From: DATLGB01 sp963740765
Lineage (GTDB): Bacteria > Actinomycetota > Thermoleophilia > Solirubrobacterales > Solirubrobacteraceae
DNA length: 64,000 nt
Assembly (NCBI GenBank): GCA_963740765.1
Contig: CAVUFN010000016.1
Location: forward strand, 124,001-188,000
Direction: 5' to 3'
This document shows, one piece after another, positions 41,330 through 49,886 of this stretch. The position numbers were made by a program, and so were the translations under genes. Under the pieces are notes generated by a model. The model worked only from the letters and a program-made list of their open reading frames with translations. It had not been told where the DNA came from and ran no database searches. Every line of letters starts with the position of its first letter. Position 1 is the stretch's first letter.

Positions 41330-43438
41330 ATGGAACGCTTGACGCGCTGGGTCCTCGGGCATCGCAAGCTGGTGGTGGGTGTATGGGTGCTGCTGACGCT
41401 CGCCGGCATCGCCACCTCCGGCACCGCCGTCGACCGGATGGACCAGCGCTTCACCGTGCCCGGCCGCGAGGGCTGGGAGACCAACCAGGAGATCGCCAGG
41501 ACGTTCCGCGGCACGGGCGGGGACACGACGCCGCTGCTCGCCGTCGTGACGGTGCCCGAGGGCAAGCGCGTGGTGCGCAACGACATGAGCGGCGTCGAGG
41601 CGGCGCTCAACAAGGCCAACCGCGGCGCCCGCACCGCCGGCTTCGCGTCGACGGGCTCGAACGCGTTTGTCTCCGAGGACGGCCGCACGGCGTTCGTGAT
41701 CAGCTACCCGCCCCTGGACCCGAAGTCGACCTTCGGCGAGAACGTCGGCGCCGAGAAGCGCGCCCGCGCCGCGGTGAAGGACGTCAGCGTCCAGGGCGCG
41801 CCGGTCCACCTGACCGGCTACGACGCGCTGGCGGCGGAGACGGGCGGCGGCGACGGTCCCGGCGTCCTGATCGAGGCGGTCGTCGGCGGGCTTGGCGCGC
41901 TGATCGTGCTCGCCTTCGTGTTCGGCTCGCTGCTGGCGATCGTCCCGCTGCTGATGGCGATCCCGGCGATCATGATCTCCTTCCTCGCCGTCCTCGGGCT
42001 GACGACGTTCACCGACGTCTCCCCCATCGTCCAGTTCCTGATCGCGCTGATCGGGCTCGGCGTGTCGATCGACTACGCGCTGATCGTGGTGGTCAGATGG
42101 CGCGAGGAGCTCGCCCACGGAGCCGAGGGCGACGAGGCGATCGTCAACGCCATGAACACCGCCGGCCGCGCGGTCGTCTTCAGTGGCACGACGGTCGGCA
42201 TCGGCCTGCTGGCGCTCGTCGTCCTGCCGCTCCCGTTCCTGCGCAGCGTCGGCTACGGCGGCATGCTGATCCCGCTCGTGTCCGTGCTGCTCGCCGTCAC
42301 CCTGCTGCCGGTCATCCTGCACTCCGTCGGCCGGCGGCTCGACTGGCCGCACCGGCGCACCGACGACAAGGCGTCGAAGGCGTGGACGCGGTGGGCGCAG
42401 GGCATCGTCAAGCGCCGCTGGCTGGCCGCCGGCGCGGCGCTGATCGTGCTCGCCGCCCTCGGGGTCGCAGCCCTGGGCATGAAGCCCGGCTTCGCCGACG
42501 TCAACACCGTCTCGAAGTCGGGGGACGCCAAGGACGGGCTGATCGCGCTCAACGAGTCCGGCATCGGGTCGGGCGCCCTGCTGCCCCACGAGATCCTCGT
42601 GCGGGACGGCTCGCCAGACGGCGTGGTGCAGGCCGTGAGCGAGCTGGACGGCATCCACGGCGCCGTCGCGCCGACGGGCAGCTGGCGAGCGGACGGCGCC
42701 AGCGTGGTCGACGCGTTCCCGCGTCCCGACATCTCCACCCAGGCCTCCGACGACCTGCTTCAGGAGGTCAAGGCCGAGGCGCGGGCGGAGGGCGGCCGGG
42801 TCGGCGGCAACCCGGCCTCCAACGAGGACTTCATCGACGCCGTCTACTCGTCCTTCCCGCTGATGATCGGCCTGATCGCACTGATCACCTTCGTCCTGCT
42901 CGCCCGCGCGTTCCGCTCGCTGCTGCTGCCGGCCAAGGCGGTCGTGCTCAACCTGATCAGCGTGGGCGCCGCCTGGGGCGTCATGACGCTCGTCTGGCAG
43001 GAGGGTCACGGCTCGGACGAGATCTTCGGCATCGCCGCCGGCGGATCCCTGACCGGCTGGATCCCGCTGATGGTGTTCGCGTTCCTGTACGGCCTGTCGA
43101 TGGACTACGAGGTCTTCATCCTCTCGCGCATGCGCGAGGAGTACGACGCCACCGGCTCCACCGACGAGGCCGTCGTGCGCGGCATCGGCCGCACCGGGCG
43201 GCTGGTCACGAGCGCCGCGCTGATCCTGTTCCTGGCCTTCGTCTCCATGGCGTCGGGCCCGAACACGGACGTCAAGGTGCTGGCGACCGGCCTCGCCGCG
43301 GGGATCCTGCTCGACGCGACCATCGTCCGCGCGCTGCTCGTCCCCGCCGCGGTGTCGTTGTTCGGCAAGTACAACTGGGTCCTGCCGCCGTTCGCGGCGC
43401 GCATCCTGCGCGTGGAGCCCTCCCCCGTTACGAGCTGA
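41330..43438 (+). CDS. MMPL/RND-family transporter
   Basis: A 702-residue exporter with two repeats of large extracytoplasmic loop plus six helices, as in MmpL lipid exporters. Conserved parts include GVSIDYALIVVVRWREEL near 243-260 and GLSMDYEVFILSRMREEY near 585-602, each with the proton-relay Asp-Tyr pair. It probably exports a lipid or hydrophobic compound using proton motive force. ATG at 41330 follows an extended -10 (TGG-TAGACA, 41317-41322) by 7 nt, so it appears leaderless. Its tail overlaps the convergent aldo/keto reductase by 11 nt. Confidence 0.93.
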   Translation: MERLTRWVLGHRKLVVGVWVLLTLAGIATSGTAVDRMDQRFTVPGREGWETNQEIARTFRGTGGDTTPLLAVVTVPEGKRVVRNDMSGVEAALNKANRGARTAGFASTGSNAFVSEDGRTAFVISYPPLDPKSTFGENVGAEKRARAAVKDVSVQGAPVHLTGYDALAAETGGGDGPGVLIEAVVGGLGALIVLAFVFGSLLAIVPLLMAIPAIMISFLAVLGLTTFTDVSPIVQFLIALIGLGVSIDYALIVVVRWREELAHGAEGDEAIVNAMNTAGRAVVFSGTTVGIGLLALVVLPLPFLRSVGYGGMLIPLVSVLLAVTLLPVILHSVGRRLDWPHRRTDDKASKAWTRWAQGIVKRRWLAAGAALIVLAALGVAALGMKPGFADVNTVSKSGDAKDGLIALNESGIGSGALLPHEILVRDGSPDGVVQAVSELDGIHGAVAPTGSWRADGASVVDAFPRPDISTQASDDLLQEVKAEARAEGGRVGGNPASNEDFIDAVYSSFPLMIGLIALITFVLLARAFRSLLLPAKAVVLNLISVGAAWGVMTLVWQEGHGSDEIFGIAAGGSLTGWIPLMVFAFLYGLSMDYEVFILSRMREEYDATGSTDEAVVRGIGRTGRLVTSAALILFLAFVSMASGPNTDVKVLATGLAAGILLDATIVRALLVPAAVSLFGKYNWVLPPFAARILRVEPSPVTS

Positions 43439-44546
43439 GCACGAGGTCGCGCTCGGGGACGATGTCCCAGCGGCGCGCAACCTCGGTCAGGCGGGGGTCG
43501 AGCGCCCAGCGGTCGGGCTTCTCGTCGCCCTCGTGCTGGGGCGAGGCGCCCTTGAGCGCCATCGAGCCCGTGTTGTCGCCGATCGCGCGGATCTCCTCGA
43601 TCTCCTCCGGGGCGAGGACGACGCGGGCCGGCACCGCGGCGAGCTCGGCGCGCTTGGCCTCGATGGCCGTCCCGCCCGGTTCCTGGATCAGCGTCGGAGC
43701 GACGCAGCTCACCGCGGGGTGGGCGAGGTTCCACTGGCAGGCGAGCTGGAGCGGGGTGAGGCCGTGGCGCTCGGCGATCGGGCGCATGCGCTCGATCCGC
43801 TCGGTGCCACGGGCGATCCACCCGTCGGGCCGGAACGCGCGATGGTCGCGCGGGCCCAGCTCCCCCACGTCGCCCCAGAAGAGTCCGCCGTAATCGACGA
43901 CGCGGGTGATGACCTCGATGCCGTGACGGGCGGCCGCGTCCAGCGCCAGCGCCCCGGGCCACGGCTCGAGCGGGTTGAGGATGAGCATCGCCCAGTCGAT
44001 CCGCGCACCGAAGCGCTCGAAGCAGTCGATCACGTCGAGCGTGAAGCCGTTGGCGGGACCGGGTGCGACGCCGAGGCGAGTGGTCAGGCCGGCGGCGCGG
44101 ACGGCCTCCAACGCGTCCCACACCCGCTCGCTCGTGTAGCCGATGCGGTCCGGGTTGTGCAGCAGCAGGAGGTCGAAGGCGTCCTGGCCGAGCCGCTCCA
44201 GCGAGCGCTCGGTGGCCATGCGCACGTAGTCGGCGTACCCGTCGGGCCCGCGCAGGCGCGGGTCGGTGAAGCGCGGGAAGCCACGCGGACCGTCGCGCTC
44301 GCCCGCGTAGAAGTCATGCCCGATGGCGCCGACCAGCGCGTATCCGTCGCGCGGGACCCCGGCCAGCGCGCGGCCGAGCAGCGTGTCCGCCTCGCCCTGC
44401 CCGTAGGTGTCCGCGGTCAGGACGGTCCGGATGCCGTCGCCGGGGCGCAGCACCTGCTCGAGGCGGGCCTCGTCGACGGGCTCCCCGAAGTGCATGAAGC
44501 GCCCGCCGCTCCACGTCCCCAGAGCGGTGTGGGTCAGCGCGCTCAT
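43428..44546 (-). CDS. Aldo/keto reductase
   Basis: A 372-residue member of the AKR superfamily. Catalytic-type positions: the Asp-Thr-Tyr segment LTADTYGQGEAD near 43-54, RDGYALVGAIG near 66-76, LLLLHNPDRIGY (His) near 125-136, and the NADPH-binding VSCVAPTLIQEPGG near 291-304. It resembles the L-fuco-beta-pyranose dehydrogenase/D-threo-aldose-type AKR group. Substrate unknown. Its ATG overlaps the Lrp gene stop as ATGA, so the regulator and the reductase are co-translated. Confidence 0.88.
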   Translation of the reverse strand: MSALTHTALGTWSGGRFMHFGEPVDEARLEQVLRPGDGIRTVLTADTYGQGEADTLLGRALAGVPRDGYALVGAIGHDFYAGERDGPRGFPRFTDPRLRGPDGYADYVRMATERSLERLGQDAFDLLLLHNPDRIGYTSERVWDALEAVRAAGLTTRLGVAPGPANGFTLDVIDCFERFGARIDWAMLILNPLEPWPGALALDAAARHGIEVITRVVDYGGLFWGDVGELGPRDHRAFRPDGWIARGTERIERMRPIAERHGLTPLQLACQWNLAHPAVSCVAPTLIQEPGGTAIEAKRAELAAVPARVVLAPEEIEEIRAIGDNTGSMALKGASPQHEGDEKPDRWALDPRLTEVARRWDIVPERDLVLSS

Positions 44547-45019
44547 CGTTGGTCTGAACCTAGCGGGAGCGGGGAGGGCGGCTTGAGCTCGGACATGCGC
44601 AGCAGGGTGGTGATGCGCGCGGCCCCGCCGCGGGCGGCGAGCAGGTTCTGGGTGCGCTGCATCTCGGCGATCGAGCCGGCCACCATCTCCAGCAGCGCGT
44701 CCGTCTCCCCCGACACCCAGTCGGCGCGGATGACCTGCGGGATCTCCTGCAGGGCGCGCTCGAGCCGGCGGTGGGACGCCTCGTCGTGGCGGTCGAGCGT
44801 CACGGACACGAAGACGCGCAACGGGAAGCCCGCCTCCTCCTGATCGACGAAGGCGGCGATCTTGCGGATGACCCCGCTCTCCTTCAGGCGCCGGACCCGG
44901 TTGAGCGTGGCCGCGGGCGACAGCCCGACGATGCGGGCGAGCTCGACGTTGGGGCGGTCGGCGTCGTCCTGGAGCTCGGTGAGCAGCTGGCGATCAATTT
45001 CGTCAAGTGAAACAGCCAT
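44543..45019 (-). CDS. Lrp/AsnC-family regulator
   Basis: A 158-residue transcription factor. N-terminal helix-turn-helix at about 5-55 (LDEIDRQLLTELQDDADRP, GLSPAATLNRVRRLKESG), C-terminal RAM ligand-binding domain (FVSVTLDRHDEASHRRLERAL, VSGETDALLEMVAG). Such proteins bind an amino acid and regulate their neighbours. It is divergent from an EamA exporter, which makes amino-acid export control a sensible inference. ATG at 45019 lies 8 nt after a TATTCT -10 box and has no ribosome binding site. Confidence 0.93.
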   Translation of the reverse strand: MAVSLDEIDRQLLTELQDDADRPNVELARIVGLSPAATLNRVRRLKESGVIRKIAAFVDQEEAGFPLRVFVSVTLDRHDEASHRRLERALQEIPQVIRADWVSGETDALLEMVAGSIAEMQRTQNLLAARGGAARITTLLRMSELKPPSPLPLGSDQR

Positions 45020-45026
45020 ATGACGA

Positions 45027-45083
45027 AAGAATATTCGGTCTTAGAACCCGAGAGAGGGTAGATGGCCCGTCGAGACGTAGTGT
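45027..45083. promoter_or_regulatory. Divergent promoter region of the Lrp and EamA genes
   Basis: The minus promoter has TATTCT (45033-45028) and the plus promoter has TAGTGT (45078-45083), 8 and 7 nt before their ATG codons. AAGA-N8-TCTT at 45027-45042, with the palindrome GAATATTC inside, overlaps the Lrp -10 box and is a candidate autoregulatory site. Confidence 0.45.
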
Positions 45084-45090
45084 CGCCGAC

Positions 45091-45954
45091 ATGCAGAACC
45101 GTCGTGCCTTCGTTGCGCTCACCGTCGCCGGCCTCTCCTGGGGCCTCACCGTCCCGATGACCAAGGTCTTCCTCGGATGGATGGACCCTGCCTGGACGAC
45201 GGTCGCGCGGTTCGGCCTGGCTGCTCCCGTGCTGGCGTGGTTCGCCCGCCGCCACCTCCGCGCCGCCGCGACACCGCTGATCGCCGCCTGGGGCGCCGCC
45301 GGCTTCGGCGCGGTCATCGTGCTGCAGAACGTCGGCATCGCCCGCACGAGCGTCACCCACGCCGCCGTGATCCTCGGCGCCGTCCCGATCCTGGTGGCGC
45401 TGGCGACCGCCGCGCTCGGCCAGGCCTCTGCCGGCCCCCGCGCGTGGGCGGGGTTCGCGGCGGCGCTGACGGGCATCGGGCTCGTCGCCGGCTCGGGCGG
45501 GCATGCCTCGGCGTCCGGCGACGCGCTGATGTTCGCGTCCGCGGTCCTGTCCGCGGCGATGATCATCGCCCAGACCTCGCTGCTGCCGGGCCGCGACGCC
45601 GTCGCCGTCACCGCCGTGCAGATGGCCGCCGCCTCGATCGCGGTCCTCCCCATCGCGCTGATCGCGGGCGCGCCGCCCGTGGGCGCCCCGACCGCGGGGG
45701 AACTGGTGGCCGGCCTCGGCCTCGTCACCATCGGCTCGCTGGTCCCGTTCACGCTCTACGCCTACGGGCAGGCGCGCACGAGCGCGGAGGTCGCGGGGGC
45801 GTTCGTCAACCTGGAACCGCTGGTCGGCGTCGCCCTCGGCGCCGCCGCCTTCGGGGACCCGTTCGGGACGCTGAGCCTCGCCGGCGGCGTCGCGATCCTG
45901 ATGGGGATCGCGCTGTCGGCAGCCCCGGACCCGCGCGAGCGCCTGCGTCAATAG
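45091..45954 (+). CDS. EamA (DMT superfamily) exporter
   Basis: A 287-residue membrane protein with ten predicted helices in two EamA halves; GLSWGLTVPMTKVFLGWMDP and ARFGLAAPVLAW mark the first half, GLVTIGSLVPFTLYAYGQAR and AFVNLEPLVGVALGAAAFGD the second. DMT exporters of this class move amino acids or metabolites out of the cell. Divergent from the Lrp gene, which probably regulates it. ATG at 45091 follows TAGTGT by 7 nt with no ribosome binding site. Confidence 0.9.
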   Translation: MQNRRAFVALTVAGLSWGLTVPMTKVFLGWMDPAWTTVARFGLAAPVLAWFARRHLRAAATPLIAAWGAAGFGAVIVLQNVGIARTSVTHAAVILGAVPILVALATAALGQASAGPRAWAGFAAALTGIGLVAGSGGHASASGDALMFASAVLSAAMIIAQTSLLPGRDAVAVTAVQMAAASIAVLPIALIAGAPPVGAPTAGELVAGLGLVTIGSLVPFTLYAYGQARTSAEVAGAFVNLEPLVGVALGAAAFGDPFGTLSLAGGVAILMGIALSAAPDPRERLRQ

Positions 45955-45989
45955 CTACCTTTGCCTAGTCCGGATGCGTGTCGGGTAAA

Positions 45990-46006
45990 CAACCGGGTGC
46001 CGGTTG
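45990..46006 (+). promoter_or_regulatory. Hairpin in the leader of the sigma-like gene
   Basis: Perfect inverted repeat CAACCGG-GTG-CCGGTTG, followed at 46022-46036 by GGGG-CCGCTA-CCCC, which would enclose the ribosome binding region just before the ATG at 46037. A structured regulatory leader is possible; I could not place it in a known riboswitch class. Confidence 0.35.
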
Positions 46007-46036
46007 CTGATGCAGGCCGGAAGGGGCCGCTACCCC

Positions 46037-47428
46037 ATGGATAGACAACAGTCCGCGTCCGACAGCTCGACCCCGCCCCTCCCGACCCTCCCCCGCCGGG
46101 TTCCCGCCGACGGGCGGCTGGGTCGCCTCGCGCCCGACACCGCGCCCCAGCGCGACGCGATCGACGACTTCTGCCGCGCTAGCCGTCCGTGGGCGCTGCG
46201 CCAGGCCAAGCGGACGTACCGGCACCTGCCCGTGGCGCTACGCGAGCAGGCCGTCGATCGCGCCTACAACGAGCTGCGGACGCGCACGCCGGGCTCCACC
46301 GAGCGGCGCGTCCTCGACCGTGAGCTGGCCGACCGGCTGACGGAGTCGCTGCGCCACGTCCACGTCGGCTGGTGCCTGCACGAGTCCGGCGCGCTGCTAG
46401 GCCGGGAGGGGGTCGAGCCCGCCGAGCCCGAGGTGCGCCGCGACGGCCTCGCCGCGTTCATCGACGGTGGCCTCGGCGGCCTGGAGCGCGCCATCCTTCA
46501 GCTCGAGATCGGTGCCGGCCGCGACACGCGAACCTCCCGCGCCGCCCTGCGCCTGCACCCGCGCGCCTACACGCAGCAGCGCGAGGCCGGGTTCTCCAAG
46601 CTGCGCGACGCGATCTCCGCTCAGGTCATCGGCCGCGCCTGCGCCCAGCACGTCGCCGGCGTCGTCGACGCCGCGATGGGCAACCGCACGGCGATGGAGG
46701 AGCTCGCCACCGGCGGGCGGCGCTGCCGCTCCTGCGCCCGCGAGGCCCACGGACTGCGCAGCGTCCTGCACGAGCGCCTCGCCGTCGCCCCGTGGCCGCT
46801 GGTGATCAAGCCCGCCGGGCTGCTCGCCGCCAAGGCCGGCGCGCTCGGCGCGATCTTCGGCGGCAAGTCGGCCGGCGTCGGCGGTGCCGGCGCGCTCGTG
46901 GCGAGCAGCGGCGGTGGCGCGGGCAGTCTGGCCGCCGGCGTCCTCGCCATCACGGCGCTGGCCACCGGCACCGCGGCCGTCGTCGGCGGCGACGCGGCGA
47001 CCCCGCGCGAGCGCGCGGCCGGCCACACGCCCGCCGCCCGCACCAGCGCACCCGCGACGACGAAGACGTCCCGAACGACAGCGAAGCCCGTGGCGACGAC
47101 GGAACGTCGGGGGAGCACGCGCGCCAGGGTGCGTCCCGTTCGTCAGAACCGCGGCAGCGGCACCCCCGCCCCCGTCGCCACGGCGCCGGCCACCGCCTCC
47201 GCCGGCGCCACGGCCGCGCCCGCCCAGCCGGCGAGCGAGCCGTCGCAGTCACGCGGCGCCGTCGGCACCGTCACCAAGCCGGTCACGGACGCCGTCGACG
47301 CCACCGTCAAGCCCGTCACGGACTCCCTCCCCGAGCCCGTCGCCTCGCCCGTCCAGGGACTGGTCGACGACGCCACCAAGGCGGTCGGCGACACCACGAA
47401 GGCCGTGGACACCCTCCTCAACCCCTAA
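46037..47428 (+). CDS. Sigma-factor-like cytoplasmic domain with membrane helix and exported low-complexity tail
   Basis: A 463-residue protein I cannot name firmly. Residues about 35-205 are helical and resemble an ECF sigma factor in outline (DDFCRASRPWALRQAKRTY like region 2; LERAILQLEIGAGRDTRTS and LHPRAYTQQREAGFSKLRDAI like region 4). RRCRSC near 233-238 recalls a zinc-type anti-sigma motif. A glycine-rich stretch and one membrane helix (LAAGVLAITALATGTAAVV near 300-320) lead to about 140 residues rich in Thr, Pro and Ala, probably outside the cell. ATG at 46037 has AAGGGG upstream. Confidence 0.68.
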   Translation: MDRQQSASDSSTPPLPTLPRRVPADGRLGRLAPDTAPQRDAIDDFCRASRPWALRQAKRTYRHLPVALREQAVDRAYNELRTRTPGSTERRVLDRELADRLTESLRHVHVGWCLHESGALLGREGVEPAEPEVRRDGLAAFIDGGLGGLERAILQLEIGAGRDTRTSRAALRLHPRAYTQQREAGFSKLRDAISAQVIGRACAQHVAGVVDAAMGNRTAMEELATGGRRCRSCAREAHGLRSVLHERLAVAPWPLVIKPAGLLAAKAGALGAIFGGKSAGVGGAGALVASSGGGAGSLAAGVLAITALATGTAAVVGGDAATPRERAAGHTPAARTSAPATTKTSRTTAKPVATTERRGSTRARVRPVRQNRGSGTPAPVATAPATASAGATAAPAQPASEPSQSRGAVGTVTKPVTDAVDATVKPVTDSLPEPVASPVQGLVDDATKAVGDTTKAVDTLLNP

Positions 47429-47451
47429 CCGCGCCGCGCCTGCGTCGCTCG

Positions 47452-48042
47452 CTAGCGGCGGCGGAGGCGGGTGACGCGGGGGGCGACCTCGTCGGCGTCC
47501 CAGGTGCCCGCCGCCGCCGCGAAGAACCTGGGCGCGTTCGCGCGCCCCGGATCCGCGATCCAGGCCTCGCCGTCCGGCGCGACGATCGCATCGAGCGTGA
47601 CGAGCAGCGCCTCGACGTTGCGCGCCTCGTAGAGCACGTCGGCCGCGAGGACGAGCGGCGCCGGGGTGAAATCGGGCGGCGCCGACCAGTTCCAGACGCG
47701 CGCCTCCAACTCGACGCCGATCCGCTCCGCGTTGCGCTCGAGCAGGTCGATCGCGTCCTGCGCCCAGTCCGTGGCCAGCACCTGCGCCCCGCCCTGGGCC
47801 GCCACCAGCGACGGCAGGCCCAGCCCGCAGCCCAGCTCGACGACCCGGCCGCGGGGCGCGCGGGCGCCGACCGCGTCCGCGAGCGCCAGCCCGCTCGGCC
47901 ACAGCTCGGCCCAGTAGGGCATGAACTCGTCCTCGGCGAACGCCTCCTCGTCCAGGAGCGCCTCCGGATCCGCCGGCATGACCAACGGCAGGATGCGCTC
48001 CCCCGCCATGACGTCGCGCTCGACGTATCCTCGCGTCCACAT
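47452..48042 (-). CDS. Class I SAM methyltransferase (lysine methyltransferase-like)
   Basis: A 196-residue protein of the METTL/ETFB-lysine methyltransferase type. Before the SAM domain comes FMPYWAELWPSGLALAD near 40-56, a hallmark of this group; the SAM motif is VVELGCGLGLPSL near 67-79, and LATDWAQDAI and VLAADVLYEARN follow. It probably methylates a protein side chain or small amine. Two starts are possible: ATG at 48042, which overlaps the divergent cytochrome start, or ATG at 48009, which leaves room for a shared promoter. Confidence 0.85.
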   Translation of the reverse strand: MWTRGYVERDVMAGERILPLVMPADPEALLDEEAFAEDEFMPYWAELWPSGLALADAVGARAPRGRVVELGCGLGLPSLVAAQGGAQVLATDWAQDAIDLLERNAERIGVELEARVWNWSAPPDFTPAPLVLAADVLYEARNVEALLVTLDAIVAPDGEAWIADPGRANAPRFFAAAAGTWDADEVAPRVTRLRRR

Positions 48043-48343
48043 GCGTACGGTTCTAGCCCTTGCCGCGATTGCGCTGGCCGGCTGCGGTGGCAGCTCGGGG
48101 GGTTCCAGCGACGGTCCGCAGACCCCCGAGCAGACGTTCGCGGGGACCTGCGGCAGCTGTCACACCCTCTCCGACGCCGGCACGTCGGGCACCTTCGGAC
48201 CCAATCTGGACGACCTCAAGCCCGACGCGGCGCGCGTGCGCGCCGCGATCGAGGCGGGCCCGGGCGGGATGCCGGGTGGCCTGCTCGACGGCAAGAAGGC
48301 GGATGACGTCGCCGCCTACGTCGCCGGCGCCACCGGCGGGTGA
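48041..48343 (+). CDS. Cytochrome c lipoprotein
   Basis: A 100-residue small c-type cytochrome. The signal ends in ALAGCG with C15 as lipidated cysteine, so the protein is tethered to the outside of the membrane. The single haem site is CGSCH near 37-41 and the distal ligand is the methionine in GGMPGG near 77. It probably passes electrons to an oxidase or accepts them from an exported enzyme; no partner gene is adjacent. A TATCCT -10 box lies 9 nt before the ATG. Confidence 0.92.
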   Translation: MRTVLALAAIALAGCGGSSGGSSDGPQTPEQTFAGTCGSCHTLSDAGTSGTFGPNLDDLKPDAARVRAAIEAGPGGMPGGLLDGKKADDVAAYVAGATGG

Positions 48344-48347
48344 GCGC

Positions 48348-49838
48348 TTAGGCGGGCGAGGTCTCCTTCTCGCGCTCCTTCGGGAGCACGGCGGCCTTGA
48401 GGTCGTCCAGCGCCTCGCTCATCGAGTCCGCGAACGACCACGCCTCGTCGACCATGTCCCGGTCGACGACGATCCCGAAGTCGACCTTGTCGCGGTAGCT
48501 CATCACGGTGATGTTGAGGCCGACGCCATCGGTGATCACCGACACGGGGTACTGCGCCTCCAGGCGCGCGCCCGCGCAGTAGAGCGGCACGGGCGGGCCA
48601 GGGACGTTGGAGATGACCAGGTTCAGCGCGGGGCGGACGCGGCCGGTGACCTCGAGCGCCAGCCGCGACGCGCGGGAGAAGATGGCCGGCGGCAGGAAGT
48701 TGGAGACGTCGGTCATCAGCGACGCGGGCAGCCCCTCGTTCTGGCCCTTGGCGCGCTTGAGGATCTTGTGGGCGCGCAGCAGGCGCTCGCGCGGGTCGGC
48801 GACGTCGGTCGGGATCGGCAGGATCATCCCGCTGACCTTGTTGCCGAACGTCCCCTGCTCCTCCTTGGTGCGCACGGAGACGGGGACGAGGGCGACGAGC
48901 GGCTCGTCGGGCAGCTCACCGCGCTCGAGCAGCCAGTCGCGGACGGCGGACGCGCACAGGGCGACGACGACGTCGTTGACCTTGATGTTCAGCTCGTCCT
49001 TGATCGCCTTGATGTCGTCCAGCGCGAGGGAGCCGAACGAGAACCGGCGGTGGGGGCTGATCTTCGCGTTGAAGCGCGTCTTCGGCGCCCGTGACGTGCG
49101 CACCTCGACGAGGCCCGCGTCCTTGCTGCCGCCCAGGTTGCGCTGCACCTCGGCGAGCGCGCGCTGCAGCGTCGGGACACCGGGCATCAGCGCCTGGCCG
49201 GGCATCGCCGGCAGAGCGGCGAGCGCGGTCGGCAGCGAGCGCATGGCGCGGAAGGGCTGGCGCGGGAGGCCGAGCAGGCCGCGACCGAGCATCTCGAGCT
49301 CGGAGGGCCGGCGCTCGGGCGTGAACCCCTTGCCCGGGTTCTGCTCGGCCGGGCAGTCGGCCTCGAGGTCGAACAGCACACCGAGGATCTCGGCGCCGCT
49401 GACGCCGTCCACCGCAGCATGGTGGACCTTGGAGAGCATGCCGACGCGGCCGCCCTCGATCCCGTGGATGACGTAGAGCTCCCACAGCGGGCGGCGGCGG
49501 TCGAGCGGTCGGGCGAAGATGCGGGCCACGGTCTCGGCGAGCTGGCGGTCGTCGCCGGGCGGCGGGACGGCGGTGTCGCGGATGTGGAAGCCGAGGTCGA
49601 AGCGGTGGTCCTCGATCCAGTACGGGTGGTCGAGGCCGAGCGGGACCTTGATCAGCCGCTGGTGGAACGGGGGCAGCTGGTCGATGCGCCCGCCCACGAC
49701 GGCCGCGACGTCATCGGAGGTCAGCGTCCCGTTCGGAGCGGTCGAGGGATCGAACAGGGCAAGGCCGCCCACGTGCCCGTAGGTGCCGCCCGACTCCATG
49801 GCCAGGAACTGCGCGTCCAGGCTCGTCAATTGCTTCAT
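48348..49838 (-). CDS. Wax ester synthase/diacylglycerol acyltransferase (WS/DGAT)
   Basis: A 496-residue acyltransferase that makes wax esters or triacylglycerol from acyl-CoA. The catalytic motif HHAAVDG is at residues 139-145, PLWELYVIHG precedes it, and the C-terminal domain has KVNDVVVALCASAVRDWL, NKVSGMILPIPTD and the conserved NLVISNVPGPPVPLY. The start MKQLTSLDAQFL is typical of the family. A GGGAGA ribosome binding site precedes the ATG at 49838. With alkB at 58042 it hints at neutral-lipid and alkane metabolism. Confidence 0.95.
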   Translation of the reverse strand: MKQLTSLDAQFLAMESGGTYGHVGGLALFDPSTAPNGTLTSDDVAAVVGGRIDQLPPFHQRLIKVPLGLDHPYWIEDHRFDLGFHIRDTAVPPPGDDRQLAETVARIFARPLDRRRPLWELYVIHGIEGGRVGMLSKVHHAAVDGVSGAEILGVLFDLEADCPAEQNPGKGFTPERRPSELEMLGRGLLGLPRQPFRAMRSLPTALAALPAMPGQALMPGVPTLQRALAEVQRNLGGSKDAGLVEVRTSRAPKTRFNAKISPHRRFSFGSLALDDIKAIKDELNIKVNDVVVALCASAVRDWLLERGELPDEPLVALVPVSVRTKEEQGTFGNKVSGMILPIPTDVADPRERLLRAHKILKRAKGQNEGLPASLMTDVSNFLPPAIFSRASRLALEVTGRVRPALNLVISNVPGPPVPLYCAGARLEAQYPVSVITDGVGLNITVMSYRDKVDFGIVVDRDMVDEAWSFADSMSEALDDLKAAVLPKEREKETSPA

Positions 49839-49886
49839 CTGGTCTCCCTCACTCGCTCGCGTTCGAGCCTACCCGGGCCGGACGCT

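Noticed and set aside
45400..46100. A full c-di-GMP-I riboswitch upstream of 46037
   Set aside because: Only short fragments resemble the aptamer and the required stems cannot be paired by eye, so I kept it as an unclassified hairpin.
46372..48306. A 644-codon plus-strand frame
   Set aside because: It is a shifted frame of the 46037 gene, rich in Arg and Pro, and runs through the methyltransferase and cytochrome genes on other frames.
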